Shown: positions 1 through 9,119, counted from the stretch's first letter. The stretch is DNA of 64,000 nucleotides from SYIM01 sp964581825 (GCA_964581825.1 CAZORB010000004.1:1-64000), one strand, 5' to 3'. Program-made: numbers and translations. Notes: a model not told the origin generated them from the sequence alone.

Positions 1-6
1 GAAAGT

Positions 7-82
7 TGGTAGGTCGTGCCAGATTCGAACTGGCGACCAACGGATTAAAAGTCCGCTGCTCTACCGGCTGAGCTAACGACCC
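7..82 (-). tRNA. tRNA-Lys (anticodon UUU)
   Basis: On the minus strand this folds as a 76-nt tRNA: acceptor GGGTCGT pairs with ACGACCT, the anticodon loop reads CTTTTAA (anticodon TTT), the T-arm carries GTTCGAATC, and an encoded ACCA ends it at position 7. The G1-U72 wobble is the only weak pair in the acceptor stem. Confidence 0.95.
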
Positions 83-281
83 GTGGAAAGCCAAAGAGTA
101 TAGCGTGTAACGACAAGCCTGATCAAATTACTCAAAGCGGGCCCAACAACGGGCCTGATCAGGCGATCGCATGCCTGATTGGCTGCAGGCGACTCTCGAC
201 ACTTTTCGATAAGTTGCCCACAGGTGCTGCTGTCTGTGCGACGATCGGCGGCATTTCCAATCTCAACCCAAGGAAAACACC

Positions 282-1259
282 ATGCAGCTTGCGAAAGCTG
301 GTCTTGTCGTCATGGCGGCGTTCGGGGTGATGCTGAGCCCACTATCAGGCTTGGCGCAGGAATTTCCCTCAAAACCGGTTCGAATGGTGGTGCCTTGGCC
401 GCCGGGAGGCCTGGTTGATATTGCTGCGCGCGCGGTGGCGAAAGAGCTTCAGACAGGAATGGGCCAGCCGTTTGTGGTCGATAACAAGCCTGGTGCAGGC
501 GGCGTCATTGGTGCCGATATCGTGGCGAAGTCTGCGCCAGACGGGTACACGCTGGTATTGACGACGTCAGCCCTCAACATGAACGCGGCGCTGGGGCAAA
601 AACTACCGTTCGATGTCAGCGCCGACTTCGTCCCCGTTGCAGCAGTTGCCTTTGCGCCATCTGTGGTGGTGGTCAATCCTAAGGTTGCAGCCCGGTCGAT
701 GGGTGAATTGATCGCCCTCGCCCGCACCCAACCGGGAAAGCTGTCGTACGCATCTGCTGGAATCGGATCGCCCGCGCATCTGTCAGCCGAACTTCTGAAG
801 TCGATGATGGGGCTTCAGATCACCCACGTGCCGTACAAGGGCGCGCCCCAGGCAATGACCGATCTGGTAGCCGGACATGTCGACCTGCTCTTTGCCAATG
901 CGGCGGTGGCTCTGCCACAAATTCGATCGGGTGCGGTCCGCCCGCTTGCAGTGACGGGTGCCAAGCGATTCGCAGCGCTTCCAGACTTGCCAACGGTTGC
1001 CGAGTCGGGCGTTAAAGACTTTGAGGCGGATCAGTGGCTGGGCGTCTTGCTTCCGCGCGGCACGCCCCCTGCCATCACCGGTCGCTTTCGAGCCGAGATC
1101 AACAAGGCGCTTGCGAGCAATGAGTTACGTACCAGTTTGGCTACCAACGGGATGTCAGGGGCTGACAGTCAGAGTCAGGTGCAGTTTGCCGAGTATGTTC
1201 GGGCTGAACTGGCGAAATGGGTTGAAGTGGTGAAAGTAGCGAATATCAAGCCGGAATAA
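282..1259 (+). CDS. Bug-family (TctC-like) periplasmic solute-binding protein
   Basis: 325-residue periplasmic receptor of the tripartite tricarboxylate transporter (TTT/Bug) family. It has an N-terminal signal peptide (about residues 1-25, ending in GLAQ). The mature protein then opens with the family hallmark FPSKPVRMVVPWPPGG and continues with the PGAGGVIGADIVAKSAPDGYTL stretch that lines the ligand cleft. Length is typical. An AAGGAAAA ribosome site precedes the ATG. No TctA/TctB membrane subunits are nearby, so it is one of the many orphan Bug receptors usual in Burkholderiales. The arylsulfatase gene starts 23 bases downstream on the same strand, which suggests co-transcription and perhaps a related substrate (inference). 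The ligand cannot be read from the sequence. Confidence 0.9.
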   Translation: MQLAKAGLVVMAAFGVMLSPLSGLAQEFPSKPVRMVVPWPPGGLVDIAARAVAKELQTGMGQPFVVDNKPGAGGVIGADIVAKSAPDGYTLVLTTSALNMNAALGQKLPFDVSADFVPVAAVAFAPSVVVVNPKVAARSMGELIALARTQPGKLSYASAGIGSPAHLSAELLKSMMGLQITHVPYKGAPQAMTDLVAGHVDLLFANAAVALPQIRSGAVRPLAVTGAKRFAALPDLPTVAESGVKDFEADQWLGVLLPRGTPPAITGRFRAEINKALASNELRTSLATNGMSGADSQSQVQFAEYVRAELAKWVEVVKVANIKPE

Positions 1260-1282
1260 CGCGCTACTCGAGGATGCCGCCG

Positions 1283-3589
1283 ATGAAACCCAGCAACTCT
1301 GGTACAGCCGCCAGCCCTTTCCCGGGTGTAATCGGCTCCACCCTTGCGTACTCTAAACCGCACTGGAATGCCCCTGCGAGAGCACCATCGACAAGCCCTA
1401 ATGTTGTCGTGATTCTCATGGACGACATGGGGTTTTCCGACCTGGGGTGTTTTGGCGGCGATATCGAAACGCCGCATATTGATGCGCTGGCCGCGGGCGG
1501 CCTTCGGTTTACCGGATACACCACAGTGCCCATGTGCACACCTGCGCGCGCGGCTCTGCTCACTGGCAAGAACCCGCACAGTGTGGGATGCGGATGGTTG
1601 TCTCAAAGCAATCCAGGCTATCCAGGCTATGGCGGCGAAATCTCACCGACCGTTCCAACCATGGCCGAGCTGCTTCGCCTCCATGGGTACTCAACGCTTG
1701 CCGTTGGCAAGTGGCACAACACCTATGACCGAAATAACCTGCCGGGCGGCGATACCAGCTCATGGCCGATTCAACGCGGCTTTGATCAGTTCTACGGGTT
1801 CATGGGTGCAGAAACTGGCTATTTCCAGCCTGACAACATGATGGAGGGGAACCAACCCGCCCAGGTCGTCCGTTACCCGGATGGCTACTTTGCACCCGAT
1901 GACTACACCGATCGTGCAATCGAGTGGCTGGCGCATCATGTCAGCGGCTCGCCGGGGAAGCCCTTTTTCCTTTACATGGCTTTTCAGACGCCTCATGGTC
2001 CGCTGCAGGCGAAGCCCGAGGATATTGCCCGCTACAGGACGCGTTTTGATGAAGGCTGGGATGCTCTGCGCCAACGGCGCTATGAGCGGCAGCGTGCTGC
2101 CGGGCTGATTGAACCGAACGCCGGATTTGCACCTCGTAATCCTGGTGTGCCGCAGTGGAACAGCCTGAGCGACGATGAGCGTGCGCTCTATGCGCGCTAC
2201 ATGGAGGTGTATGCAGCGGTCATTGATAACGCCGACCAGAATGTCGGCAAACTGGTGTCTTTTCTCAAGTCCTCGGGTCAGTTTGATAACACGCTGATTC
2301 TGCTCACGTCCGACAATGGCGCCAACGCCGTTGCGGGTCCAGGTGGCGTCATGAATCTCGTGGGTCGCCGCGTCGGTGAAACCGAGGATATGGCCTTGAA
2401 CCTGCGCCTGTTGCACGAGAACAGGGTGGGGGCTGAAGACACCTATGTCTGCTACCCCACCGGTTGGACGCAGGTCAGCAACTCGCCCTATCGGTACTTC
2501 AAACGTACGCCGATGGCGGGTGGTATTCGGGTGCCCCTCGTGATGCACTGGCCGAGTCGTATCGCCGACCCGGGTGCGCTAAGGCCGCAGTGGGTCCATG
2601 TGACTGACATCTTGCCAACGGTCATCGACGCTACGCGCGCATCGGTTCCGGAAGAATTTAAGGGCGAAAAGACACGCGCCCTCGACGGAATAAGTTTTTC
2701 CAGCATTGTCGACAATGCTCGTGCACCCGCGCTGCGTAGGCGCCAGTACTACGAGCTGCAGGGAAACCGCGCCTTCATCGCAGATGGTTGGAAGATCGTT
2801 TCGCTGCAAACACCCGATAAGGCCATCGAGCTCGACAACTGGATGCTGTTCAATATCGCCGACGATCCCGCAGAAATCGTCGATCTGGCTAAAGCCCACC
2901 CCGACATCGTTCAGCGCATGGTCGACGAATTTGATGCCGAGGCGGGTGCAAACTTTGTTTACCCGCTCGATACCCGAGATGAGCGGCGTAACTATCATGT
3001 GCCGCCGTATGAAGTTGAGCGCATGCTGGCACCGCGCAGTTTTTACCGAATCGGACAATCGATCCCCTCGCTGGCTGTCTCACCGCTGGTCTGCGACCGA
3101 TGCTATCGGCTCGAGGCGCGCTTTAACTGGGCACCCGGCGAGGAGGGCATCATTTTTTCGCTGGGCGATCGATTCTGTGGAATCGTTCTATACGTCGAGT
3201 CGGGCCAGTTGCATTTCATCTACCAGTGGTGGCACCGACCCACGGAGTTGCAGCCGATTGCATTAAATGCTGGCTCGCAGACATTCGAACTGCACTATCG
3301 GGCGCTCGGCGGCAGACAGGGCAAAGCCGATCTTGTTCTCAACGGGGTTCGCTTCGTGGACACCGTCGATTTGTCGCCAACGATGCTGCGTATCCCGAAT
3401 TCCGGCATGAGCGTGGGACTATCCAGAAGGCTATCGGTCAGCGAACGGTACGCGCATCGCGGTGCTTTCAGCTACACCGGAATCATCGAGCAGGTCAGGA
3501 TCGAACCAGGCGAATTGGCTCCGGGTAGTCATCTCGAGCCGAGCGAGGCGCTTGTTCAAGAGAGACTTCGGGCGCAAGCACCGCGTTAG
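1283..3589 (+). CDS. arylsulfatase (formylglycine-dependent sulfatase)
   Basis: Sulfate-ester hydrolase of the alkaline-phosphatase superfamily, 768 residues from this start. An N-terminal metal-binding NVVVILMDDMGFSDLGCFGG is followed by the CTPARAALLTGKN signature. Its cysteine sits in C-T-P-A-R, the site that becomes formylglycine. A second metal site is seen in LTSDNGANAV. A C-terminal beta-rich region of about 180 residues follows the catalytic part. There is no signal peptide; the long prefix before the catalytic core resembles cytosolic actinobacterial and proteobacterial arylsulfatases. An in-frame ATG at 1274 has its GAGG directly abutting, whereas the ATG at 1283 has GAGG nine bases upstream, so 1283 is preferred. 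The gene follows a Bug receptor and may act on what that receptor brings in. Confidence 0.9.
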   Translation: MKPSNSGTAASPFPGVIGSTLAYSKPHWNAPARAPSTSPNVVVILMDDMGFSDLGCFGGDIETPHIDALAAGGLRFTGYTTVPMCTPARAALLTGKNPHSVGCGWLSQSNPGYPGYGGEISPTVPTMAELLRLHGYSTLAVGKWHNTYDRNNLPGGDTSSWPIQRGFDQFYGFMGAETGYFQPDNMMEGNQPAQVVRYPDGYFAPDDYTDRAIEWLAHHVSGSPGKPFFLYMAFQTPHGPLQAKPEDIARYRTRFDEGWDALRQRRYERQRAAGLIEPNAGFAPRNPGVPQWNSLSDDERALYARYMEVYAAVIDNADQNVGKLVSFLKSSGQFDNTLILLTSDNGANAVAGPGGVMNLVGRRVGETEDMALNLRLLHENRVGAEDTYVCYPTGWTQVSNSPYRYFKRTPMAGGIRVPLVMHWPSRIADPGALRPQWVHVTDILPTVIDATRASVPEEFKGEKTRALDGISFSSIVDNARAPALRRRQYYELQGNRAFIADGWKIVSLQTPDKAIELDNWMLFNIADDPAEIVDLAKAHPDIVQRMVDEFDAEAGANFVYPLDTRDERRNYHVPPYEVERMLAPRSFYRIGQSIPSLAVSPLVCDRCYRLEARFNWAPGEEGIIFSLGDRFCGIVLYVESGQLHFIYQWWHRPTELQPIALNAGSQTFELHYRALGGRQGKADLVLNGVRFVDTVDLSPTMLRIPNSGMSVGLSRRLSVSERYAHRGAFSYTGIIEQVRIEPGELAPGSHLEPSEALVQERLRAQAPR

Positions 3590-3634
3590 AACGAAAGCCA
3601 GGGAAGGCCCGATCAAATCAAAGCCAATCAGATA

Positions 3635-6454
3635 TCAGGCGACCAGTTCGGGCGGGAACTTTAAGAGCCTACCGTCTTTTAGTTTCGGCACGATGCGGCC
3701 AAGGTAGCTTTGCGCTTTGCCTTCAAACTCGTGTCCCGCAGGTAAGGGCGCAGCCAGCCAATTGAGGGTTTGCTGCCCCCAGTCAGCAGGATTCACCACG
3801 TTACGGTTCTGCTCGAGGGAAAGCAGATGGCCCTGTATGGTCCGCAGTCGTCGGACCATGGCGTTCTGCTCCGCAGCAGTGATCAGTCCGGCGGTTGCAG
3901 CTCTAAGTTGCGTGGGCGAGATCGACATGATGGCGTCGTAGTGCTGGCGATCGACCACGGGCGGAAGGCCGATCCCACGTAGCGCCCCAAACGGATCGTT
4001 TTCAGAGAGTGTGCGGAGGTCGTCCGGATCGTCTGGGCGACGTCCTAGGCTTTGGTCGTTATCGATGCCGACGATTCGAACGGTGTTGCCCTGGCGATCT
4101 GCGATGCGCATCCAGTTCTGATTATGACGATCGCCCTGACCGACCAAAGCATCGAACAACTGCAGCGAAACCAGTTGACGCTGGTATTCGATGTCTTGCG
4201 GAAGCACTTCGGCGGCGATCTCTCCCTTTGTCAGATAAAAACGCCCACCTTGAATTTCAACCTTGGCGTTACCGTGTCGACGACAGTAGTCGTCGATGAC
4301 CTTGCGGCCACCGGGCCTCTGCATCGCAATCGCGAACTCGCCCCCGAGATGGGTGTCTGTCACGTCAACGCGCCGCTTGATCTCAGCATAGCCAGTCATC
4401 CCGCCCACGCGCTCCATCAGGATGCCGATCTGGTATCGGTTGTTGGCTTGGCGCACCACGCCAATCTCGGTCTTGGGAATCACGCCAAAGCCCAGCAGCG
4501 CATCGATACGGCTGCATGCCACGTTGCGCATTTCGTAGCGCGGCAGCGTGCTGTCGATGCCCAGGACCTGGCTGGCGCCGCCCGTTCGTTTGGGCTGGAT
4601 CGGCTTGAAGACTTTCTCAGTGGCCTGCTGCGCCCCCTGCGCCTGATAACGGACAGTAAATACCTGGTTGAGTGCGCCGCGACCCAGAGGCACGGGCGCG
4701 CCGATCTGGTCTTGCGGTCGAACGCTCGATTGCGTGGTGGGGCCGGTAACGGTAATGGCAAGATGGCGCTGCCCATCAGATTCATCAGCATGCTTGCGAT
4801 ACAGCGCAGCGGCATCCACCGGGAGCTCGGCCGCTTTGAGCAGCATCGCCTCTGCGCGGGTAATGGGCGGACGCGACCGGGCTTGAAGGTAGGGGCGCAG
4901 ATCGAGGTCAGAAGGCGGACGATTCCCGATTGCGGCAATTTGAGAAACCGACGCGCCCAATGCAATCAACCCCATCAGGTCTTCGCTCGTTAACGCGCCC
5001 AGAGGCGGGCCATCCTTGGCGAGCAGCGCCGCCATGGAAGGTGAGATCTGTGGATGCGCAGCAGTCCAGGCGGCCAGCGCCTGCGGATCAGGCGGCGGAT
5101 TGAGTGCGCGGCGGATATCCTCGAAGCTGAGCCCGACTTGGAGCAGGCCCAGGACCTGTGCGAAGTCAAAACCGTTAGCGTGTGCAAAAGCAATCTGTAC
5201 ACCAGATAAACCTGCTTGCACGCCATCCGCCACGCGCTCGGGGGGGACCTGTGCCCTATGTAACTGGATGGTGTCGTTTAAGCCCATGCCCTGCGCGCCG
5301 CAATGCATGGCGAACGCGTTAGGGATATTTCTCTGGTCGCAAATTCTCAAGAACTCAAAAGCGCTGCCTAAGCTGATTTTTCCAGCGCTGTCGATGCGCT
5401 GCGCCAGCATTTGCCTGGCGTTTTCGAGATCGGCCTTCCTTTTCGCGAACGTGTCGGGATCCTGGAACGCGTCAACGCCCCGCGTAACGTCGGCGTCATA
5501 CCCGAGTTCGCAGAAAAACCGCATGTGCTCGAGACTGAACCCTTGACTGGACCACTCGCGCACCATCTCAGGTGTGGCGTGCGACGGAAATTGCGCAAGC
5601 AGCGCAATCGCGTCGTCAGCCAGACCGAGCTGCAGTGCCTGCCCCAGCACAGCGGGCTCAAGCCCGAGCCCATCGGCCCAGGCAAAATCGTCAGGCTGTA
5701 CGCCGGCTCGTGAGAGCTTGAGCGCCTTTTCAAACGACAGGCCGTTAGGCAGCAGCCCGCCTGGCTGCGCGTCAGCCCCACCGCGATGCTGCGCGGCGGC
5801 CTGCAGGTTTGCGAGCGCCCGCGTCTCGGCTTCGATACGGGTGAGCAGGGCCTGCATGGCGGGCCTACGCGTCAGCCGTTGATTCGGAGAGTCAACATAG
5901 CTTTGAACCGATTGACGCAGGCGATCCAGCTGCGCGTTCAGTTCCTGGAGGTGGGTCGCAAGCGCCTCGCTTTGGGGGGGCTGGGGCTGCGCCTGAATTC
6001 GGGCGAGCGTCTCGTGATAAGCATTGACCTGTGACAGCACATTTTTGTAGGGCGTCGACTGTTTCCACGCCCCAAAAAACAGATTGCCTTTTTCGCGTCC
6101 GCCAAGCTGGGCATGCGCTCGCATCTGCTGGGCGGTGGGCAAAGGCTGGCTTGCCGCATGTGCGGCGCTTCTTACCAGGGCCGCTGGCGCGCCGCCCGGT
6201 GCCTGAGGCTTGACTGCGTTGCTTTTTGGGAGACCCTGAAGCGACTGAGAAAGTCGCCCGAGCTGAGGGAGTTTCGACGATAGCCGCGCTGCGGCGAGGT
6301 CAGCAGGGAGTAGACCGGCATCGTGGCGATCAAGATTCGTGGACCCAGGCCGGCCGGAAGGGGGGATGACATTCGTGGCGCGCTGTCCCGGCGCAGCCGG
6401 CCCGCCCAGCGGCACGGGCAGCGGCTTTCCTCCAGGACCGAGCACGCTACTCAT
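3635..6454 (-). CDS. putative type III effector with C-terminal PI4-kinase-II-like kinase domain
   Basis: 939-residue protein that I do not recognise as a named family. Seen: residues 1-120 are Pro/Gly/Ala-rich and disordered-looking, as in secretion leaders; about 140-220 is coiled-coil-like; about 240-530 holds Gly-punctuated short helices (RAGVQPDDF, GLGLEPAVL, LGLADDAI and similar). About 590-860 resembles type II phosphatidylinositol 4-kinases: EKVFKP (Lys about 617, ATP-binding), GVIPKTEIGVV, then GDRHNQNW (D775, N780) and GIDNDQSLG (D798), matching the order VFKP, VPRTKV, DRGNDNW, AIDNG known in PI4K2. It overlaps the preceding gene by ATGA and sits behind a CesT-like chaperone gene, which suggests type III export into a host cell. 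No secretion apparatus lies in the window. Kinase activity and its target (lipid or protein) are inference. Confidence 0.6.
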   Translation of the reverse strand: MSSVLGPGGKPLPVPLGGPAAPGQRATNVIPPSGRPGSTNLDRHDAGLLPADLAAARLSSKLPQLGRLSQSLQGLPKSNAVKPQAPGGAPAALVRSAAHAASQPLPTAQQMRAHAQLGGREKGNLFFGAWKQSTPYKNVLSQVNAYHETLARIQAQPQPPQSEALATHLQELNAQLDRLRQSVQSYVDSPNQRLTRRPAMQALLTRIEAETRALANLQAAAQHRGGADAQPGGLLPNGLSFEKALKLSRAGVQPDDFAWADGLGLEPAVLGQALQLGLADDAIALLAQFPSHATPEMVREWSSQGFSLEHMRFFCELGYDADVTRGVDAFQDPDTFAKRKADLENARQMLAQRIDSAGKISLGSAFEFLRICDQRNIPNAFAMHCGAQGMGLNDTIQLHRAQVPPERVADGVQAGLSGVQIAFAHANGFDFAQVLGLLQVGLSFEDIRRALNPPPDPQALAAWTAAHPQISPSMAALLAKDGPPLGALTSEDLMGLIALGASVSQIAAIGNRPPSDLDLRPYLQARSRPPITRAEAMLLKAAELPVDAAALYRKHADESDGQRHLAITVTGPTTQSSVRPQDQIGAPVPLGRGALNQVFTVRYQAQGAQQATEKVFKPIQPKRTGGASQVLGIDSTLPRYEMRNVACSRIDALLGFGVIPKTEIGVVRQANNRYQIGILMERVGGMTGYAEIKRRVDVTDTHLGGEFAIAMQRPGGRKVIDDYCRRHGNAKVEIQGGRFYLTKGEIAAEVLPQDIEYQRQLVSLQLFDALVGQGDRHNQNWMRIADRQGNTVRIVGIDNDQSLGRRPDDPDDLRTLSENDPFGALRGIGLPPVVDRQHYDAIMSISPTQLRAATAGLITAAEQNAMVRRLRTIQGHLLSLEQNRNVVNPADWGQQTLNWLAAPLPAGHEFEGKAQSYLGRIVPKLKDGRLLKFPPELVA

Positions 6455-7008
6455 GATGGCTGTGCGGTATCGAGCAGTGCCTCAAGCGAATTGAGTGCAC
6501 TCAGGATCGAGATGCCCGATGCAAGGTCGGCTGGCGGCGCGGAGCCCTGGGTCCAGACACACCCCGAATCGCTGAAGTCGCTATCGATAATCCACAGCAC
6601 CTGATCCGCCGGCCAGCGGCCCTGCGATTGCACGCTTTCGGCCAGTTCAATGATGCGGTTGGCAAGGCCTACTGCACCTGAGGCGCTTGCGGCCCGGTCT
6701 TCGTTTGACTCGTAGCCGCCCCAGGCGGTCTGCATCAACAGAATGAGCGGGCCGTGTTTGACGAACAGGTGAAAAGCGATCGACTGGATGCCGTAGCCTG
6801 CGAAGCCGCACAGGGCGAAGTCGCCTCGAAACTCGGACAAGGTGGCCCGCCACTGATCGAACTCCGAGGGATCCACTGTGATCGGCTCAGAGGCGAAGAT
6901 TCCGTCGGCCACCTGGCTCATACGACTCGCCAGGCTGGCAGGCCATTCAGGCATCGTGTCCAGGCCTTCAGAACCCAGCATCGAATTCAAGGCGGTGTAT
7001 TGGGCCAT
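6451..7008 (-). CDS. unknown protein of the effector-chaperone cassette
   Basis: 185 residues with no signal peptide and no membrane segment, and no family I recognise. The protein is acidic and mixed alpha/beta, with a hydrophobic core stretch HLFVKHGPLILLMQTAWGGY and a tail rich in small residues. Its stop overlaps the start of the large kinase-like gene (ATGA), and it follows the CesT-like chaperone gene by 48 bases, so translation of the three genes is probably coupled. Possible roles are a second chaperone, a cofactor, or a protein that holds the kinase inactive in the producing cell; none is demonstrated. Confidence 0.7.
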   Translation of the reverse strand: MAQYTALNSMLGSEGLDTMPEWPASLASRMSQVADGIFASEPITVDPSEFDQWRATLSEFRGDFALCGFAGYGIQSIAFHLFVKHGPLILLMQTAWGGYESNEDRAASASGAVGLANRIIELAESVQSQGRWPADQVLWIIDSDFSDSGCVWTQGSAPPADLASGISILSALNSLEALLDTAQPS

Positions 7009-7056
7009 GGGAATCTTGGGATGCGGGGGGCGGAGCGAAGCAACTCGACGGTCGGG

Positions 7057-7581
7057 TCAGGCAAAAGCGCCTGGCGGGGGTTTGAGCGTTGCTTCATCAA
7101 TGCCTGGTGCCTCTTCGCGTTGAGGCGCGGCGTCTAACCAATGAGCCGGTGAGTCCGAGTCGCGAGGAGCGGAGTCGCGCGAAACCATGTCTTCGAGTGC
7201 CCGGCGCCACGCAGCGGCGGCCACCGCCAAACGGGTCAGGATATCGAGCAGCGAATGCTCATCCAGCCCGGTGACGGGGAGCGCCCGCCAAAGCACAAGA
7301 TGCTCGGACCCATCCTGCCCCGGCCCAATCGCGATCGCGCCTCCGCCAGTGTGGCGGCCGAAGATCTGCATCTGTAGCAGCTCCTCGGTGATGCCGGGTT
7401 GATCGGGCAGCGCGCCCAGATCTGCATAGAGCCACAGGTCGTTTGCGTGAGAATCAATCTGCAGCCCAATCGTTGAACCGTCACTGAGCAAGACCCCTGC
7501 TGAGCCATGTTCGTCAGCGGTGATGGGCACGCCACTCAGTACACTGCCCAGCCGCTCAAGGAGAAGGTGAGCGTCACGCAT
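7057..7581 (-). CDS. CesT-family type III secretion chaperone-like protein
   Basis: 174 residues. The first 130 follow the pattern of class I type III chaperones: an N-terminal helix (LLERLGSVL), strands with a dipeptide LYADLGALP, then LLQMQIFGRHTGGGAIAIGPGQDG, LVLWRALPVTGLD, and a closing helix ITRLAVAAAAWRRAL-like segment. In known members these dimers bind the N-terminus of a cognate effector encoded next door, as here. The last 45 residues are a disordered extension not usual for the family. The gene begins 43 bases after cpoB ends, so it may be read from the tol-pal operon or from its own promoter; no promoter was recognised. Confidence 0.72.
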   Translation of the reverse strand: MRDAHLLLERLGSVLSGVPITADEHGSAGVLLSDGSTIGLQIDSHANDLWLYADLGALPDQPGITEELLQMQIFGRHTGGGAIAIGPGQDGSEHLVLWRALPVTGLDEHSLLDILTRLAVAAAAWRRALEDMVSRDSAPRDSDSPAHWLDAAPQREEAPGIDEATLKPPPGAFA

Positions 7582-7624
7582 GATCGGGTAGGAACCTGGG
7601 CGACTCTAGGCTGCGCGGGCCTGC

Positions 7625-8428
7625 TTAGCGACCCGGGGCGGGCGCAGCGGGCAGTGTTTGCAGCCGCTCACGCGCTGTCGTGGCAACCTGTGCCTCTGGA
7701 TATTTTTCGACCAGCATCTCCAGCGTACGGCGGGCTGTACGGCGGTCGTTCAGTTCAATCTGCGTGTAAGCCAGGTTGAGCAGGGCCTCGGGCGCACGTG
7801 GGTTATCTGGAAAGCGCTGCGCCACGGCGTTCAGGGTTTCTGCCGCCCCTTTGTAGTCTTTCTGCGCGAACTGACTGCTACCCAGCCAGTAAAGCGCGGA
7901 CGGCGCATAGGGGCTGGAGGGATGGTTCAGCATGAAGACCTGAAACGCCATCTGTGCAGCACGAAAGTCTTTTGCGCCAAAGGCTGCAAGGGCTGCTTCG
8001 AAACTGCGGCGCTCAGCGGGATCGACCTTCTGGCTTCGGCCGTCGATTTCAACCGCAACAGGCTCGAAGCGACGCATCCGGTTTTCGAATTCATCGCCTT
8101 TGTCGCGCAGCTGACGTTGCGTGGTGGAGAGCTCGTTGGTTTGCTCTTCGAGCATCCCGCGCAGCTTCGCGAGTTCCTGCTGCATGGCTTCGATCTGGTT
8201 TTGCAGAGACAGCTGACCGCGCGCTGTGGACTCGAGTCGCTCGAGCCGCGCGGTGAGTTCGCTCAGGCGAGCGCCGAAATCGGCGTTGAGTCGATCGATA
8301 CGTGCGCGCTCGGCCAGGATGGCCTTACGTGCCTGATCGTCTTCGAAAATTGCCTGACTGGTTCCCGGTGCCAGCAAAACCGTGGCGGACACCATGGCTG
8401 CCATCAGGCCGTAGCTGATGCGTTTCAT
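7625..8428 (-). CDS. cpoB: Tol-Pal system protein CpoB/YbgF
   Basis: 267-residue periplasmic coordinator of the Tol-Pal system with cell-wall synthesis. A signal peptide (MKRISYGLMAAMVSATVLLAPGTSQA) is followed by a coiled-coil trimerisation region (about residues 30-110: RIDRLNADFGARLSELTARLERLE and on). C-terminal TPR repeats then contain FEAALAAFGAKDFRAAQMAFQVFM, YWLGSSQFAQKDYKGAAETL and LAYTQIELNDRRTARRTLEML. The frame is open upstream to 8491, but the ATG at 8428 is preceded by GGAG and gives a clean signal peptide. Last gene of ybgC-tolQRAB-pal-cpoB. Confidence 0.95.
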   Translation of the reverse strand: MKRISYGLMAAMVSATVLLAPGTSQAIFEDDQARKAILAERARIDRLNADFGARLSELTARLERLESTARGQLSLQNQIEAMQQELAKLRGMLEEQTNELSTTQRQLRDKGDEFENRMRRFEPVAVEIDGRSQKVDPAERRSFEAALAAFGAKDFRAAQMAFQVFMLNHPSSPYAPSALYWLGSSQFAQKDYKGAAETLNAVAQRFPDNPRAPEALLNLAYTQIELNDRRTARRTLEMLVEKYPEAQVATTARERLQTLPAAPAPGR

Positions 8429-8506
8429 ACAGTTCTCCGCAGCACACACAGGAACAGCAGGGCCGACGTCGCAGCAGCGAGCGTCGGCCATGTTGTCGGA
8501 AATCGG

Positions 8507-9070
8507 TTATTGATAGGCGATATCGACGCGGCGATTCTCGGCGAGCGCCGACTCTTCGGTACCAGCATTTTTCGGACGCTCTTCACCGAAGCTGACCGCT
8601 TCCATCTGGTTTTCGGCCACACCCAGTGCAACCATAGCCCGGCGAACTGCGTCCGCGCGCTTTTGGCCCAGTGCAATGTTGTACTCGCGGCTGCCACGAT
8701 CGTCGGTATTGCCCTGCAGGACGACCTTGCGAGTGGGGTTGGATACCAGGAATCGGGCATGGGCCTCGAGCACGGGGCGGAACTCGTCTTTCACCACGAA
8801 GCTGTCGAAGTCAAAGAAGATACTGCGACGCGACAGCGGATTGTTTGGGTCATTGAAAGGATCTTTGCTCGGATCATTCGCAACATCGAGTTGCCGAACC
8901 GAGCGATCACCAATCCCAGCCGACGCCGCACCGGCGCCACCCGCTCCCGCTGAGTCACCGCGTGACTCGATGGGCGCACCCTTTTCCTCGAGTGGAGTGG
9001 TGGTGCTGCAAGCGGCCAGCAAAGCGGCGAGCGACAGAGCAATTGCGGCGCGTAGGGATCGTTTCATCAT
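8507..9070 (-). CDS. pal: peptidoglycan-associated lipoprotein Pal
   Basis: 187-residue outer-membrane lipoprotein. Signal peptide with lipobox LAAC (lipidated Cys at about residue 21), a Gly/Ala-rich linker, and a C-terminal OmpA-like peptidoglycan-binding domain. That domain carries FFDFDSFVVKDEF, LQGNTDDRGSREYNIALGQKRADAV and NRRVDIAYQ. It tethers the outer membrane to peptidoglycan and partners TolB. It lies between tolB and cpoB in the usual order. MMK gives two adjacent possible start codons. Confidence 0.96.
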   Translation of the reverse strand: MMKRSLRAAIALSLAALLAACSTTTPLEEKGAPIESRGDSAGAGGAGAASAGIGDRSVRQLDVANDPSKDPFNDPNNPLSRRSIFFDFDSFVVKDEFRPVLEAHARFLVSNPTRKVVLQGNTDDRGSREYNIALGQKRADAVRRAMVALGVAENQMEAVSFGEERPKNAGTEESALAENRRVDIAYQ

Positions 9071-9119
9071 GCCTCCGGGGAAAGAAAATCGTCTGGACTA
9101 TTGGAGAGTGCGGGTCGCA

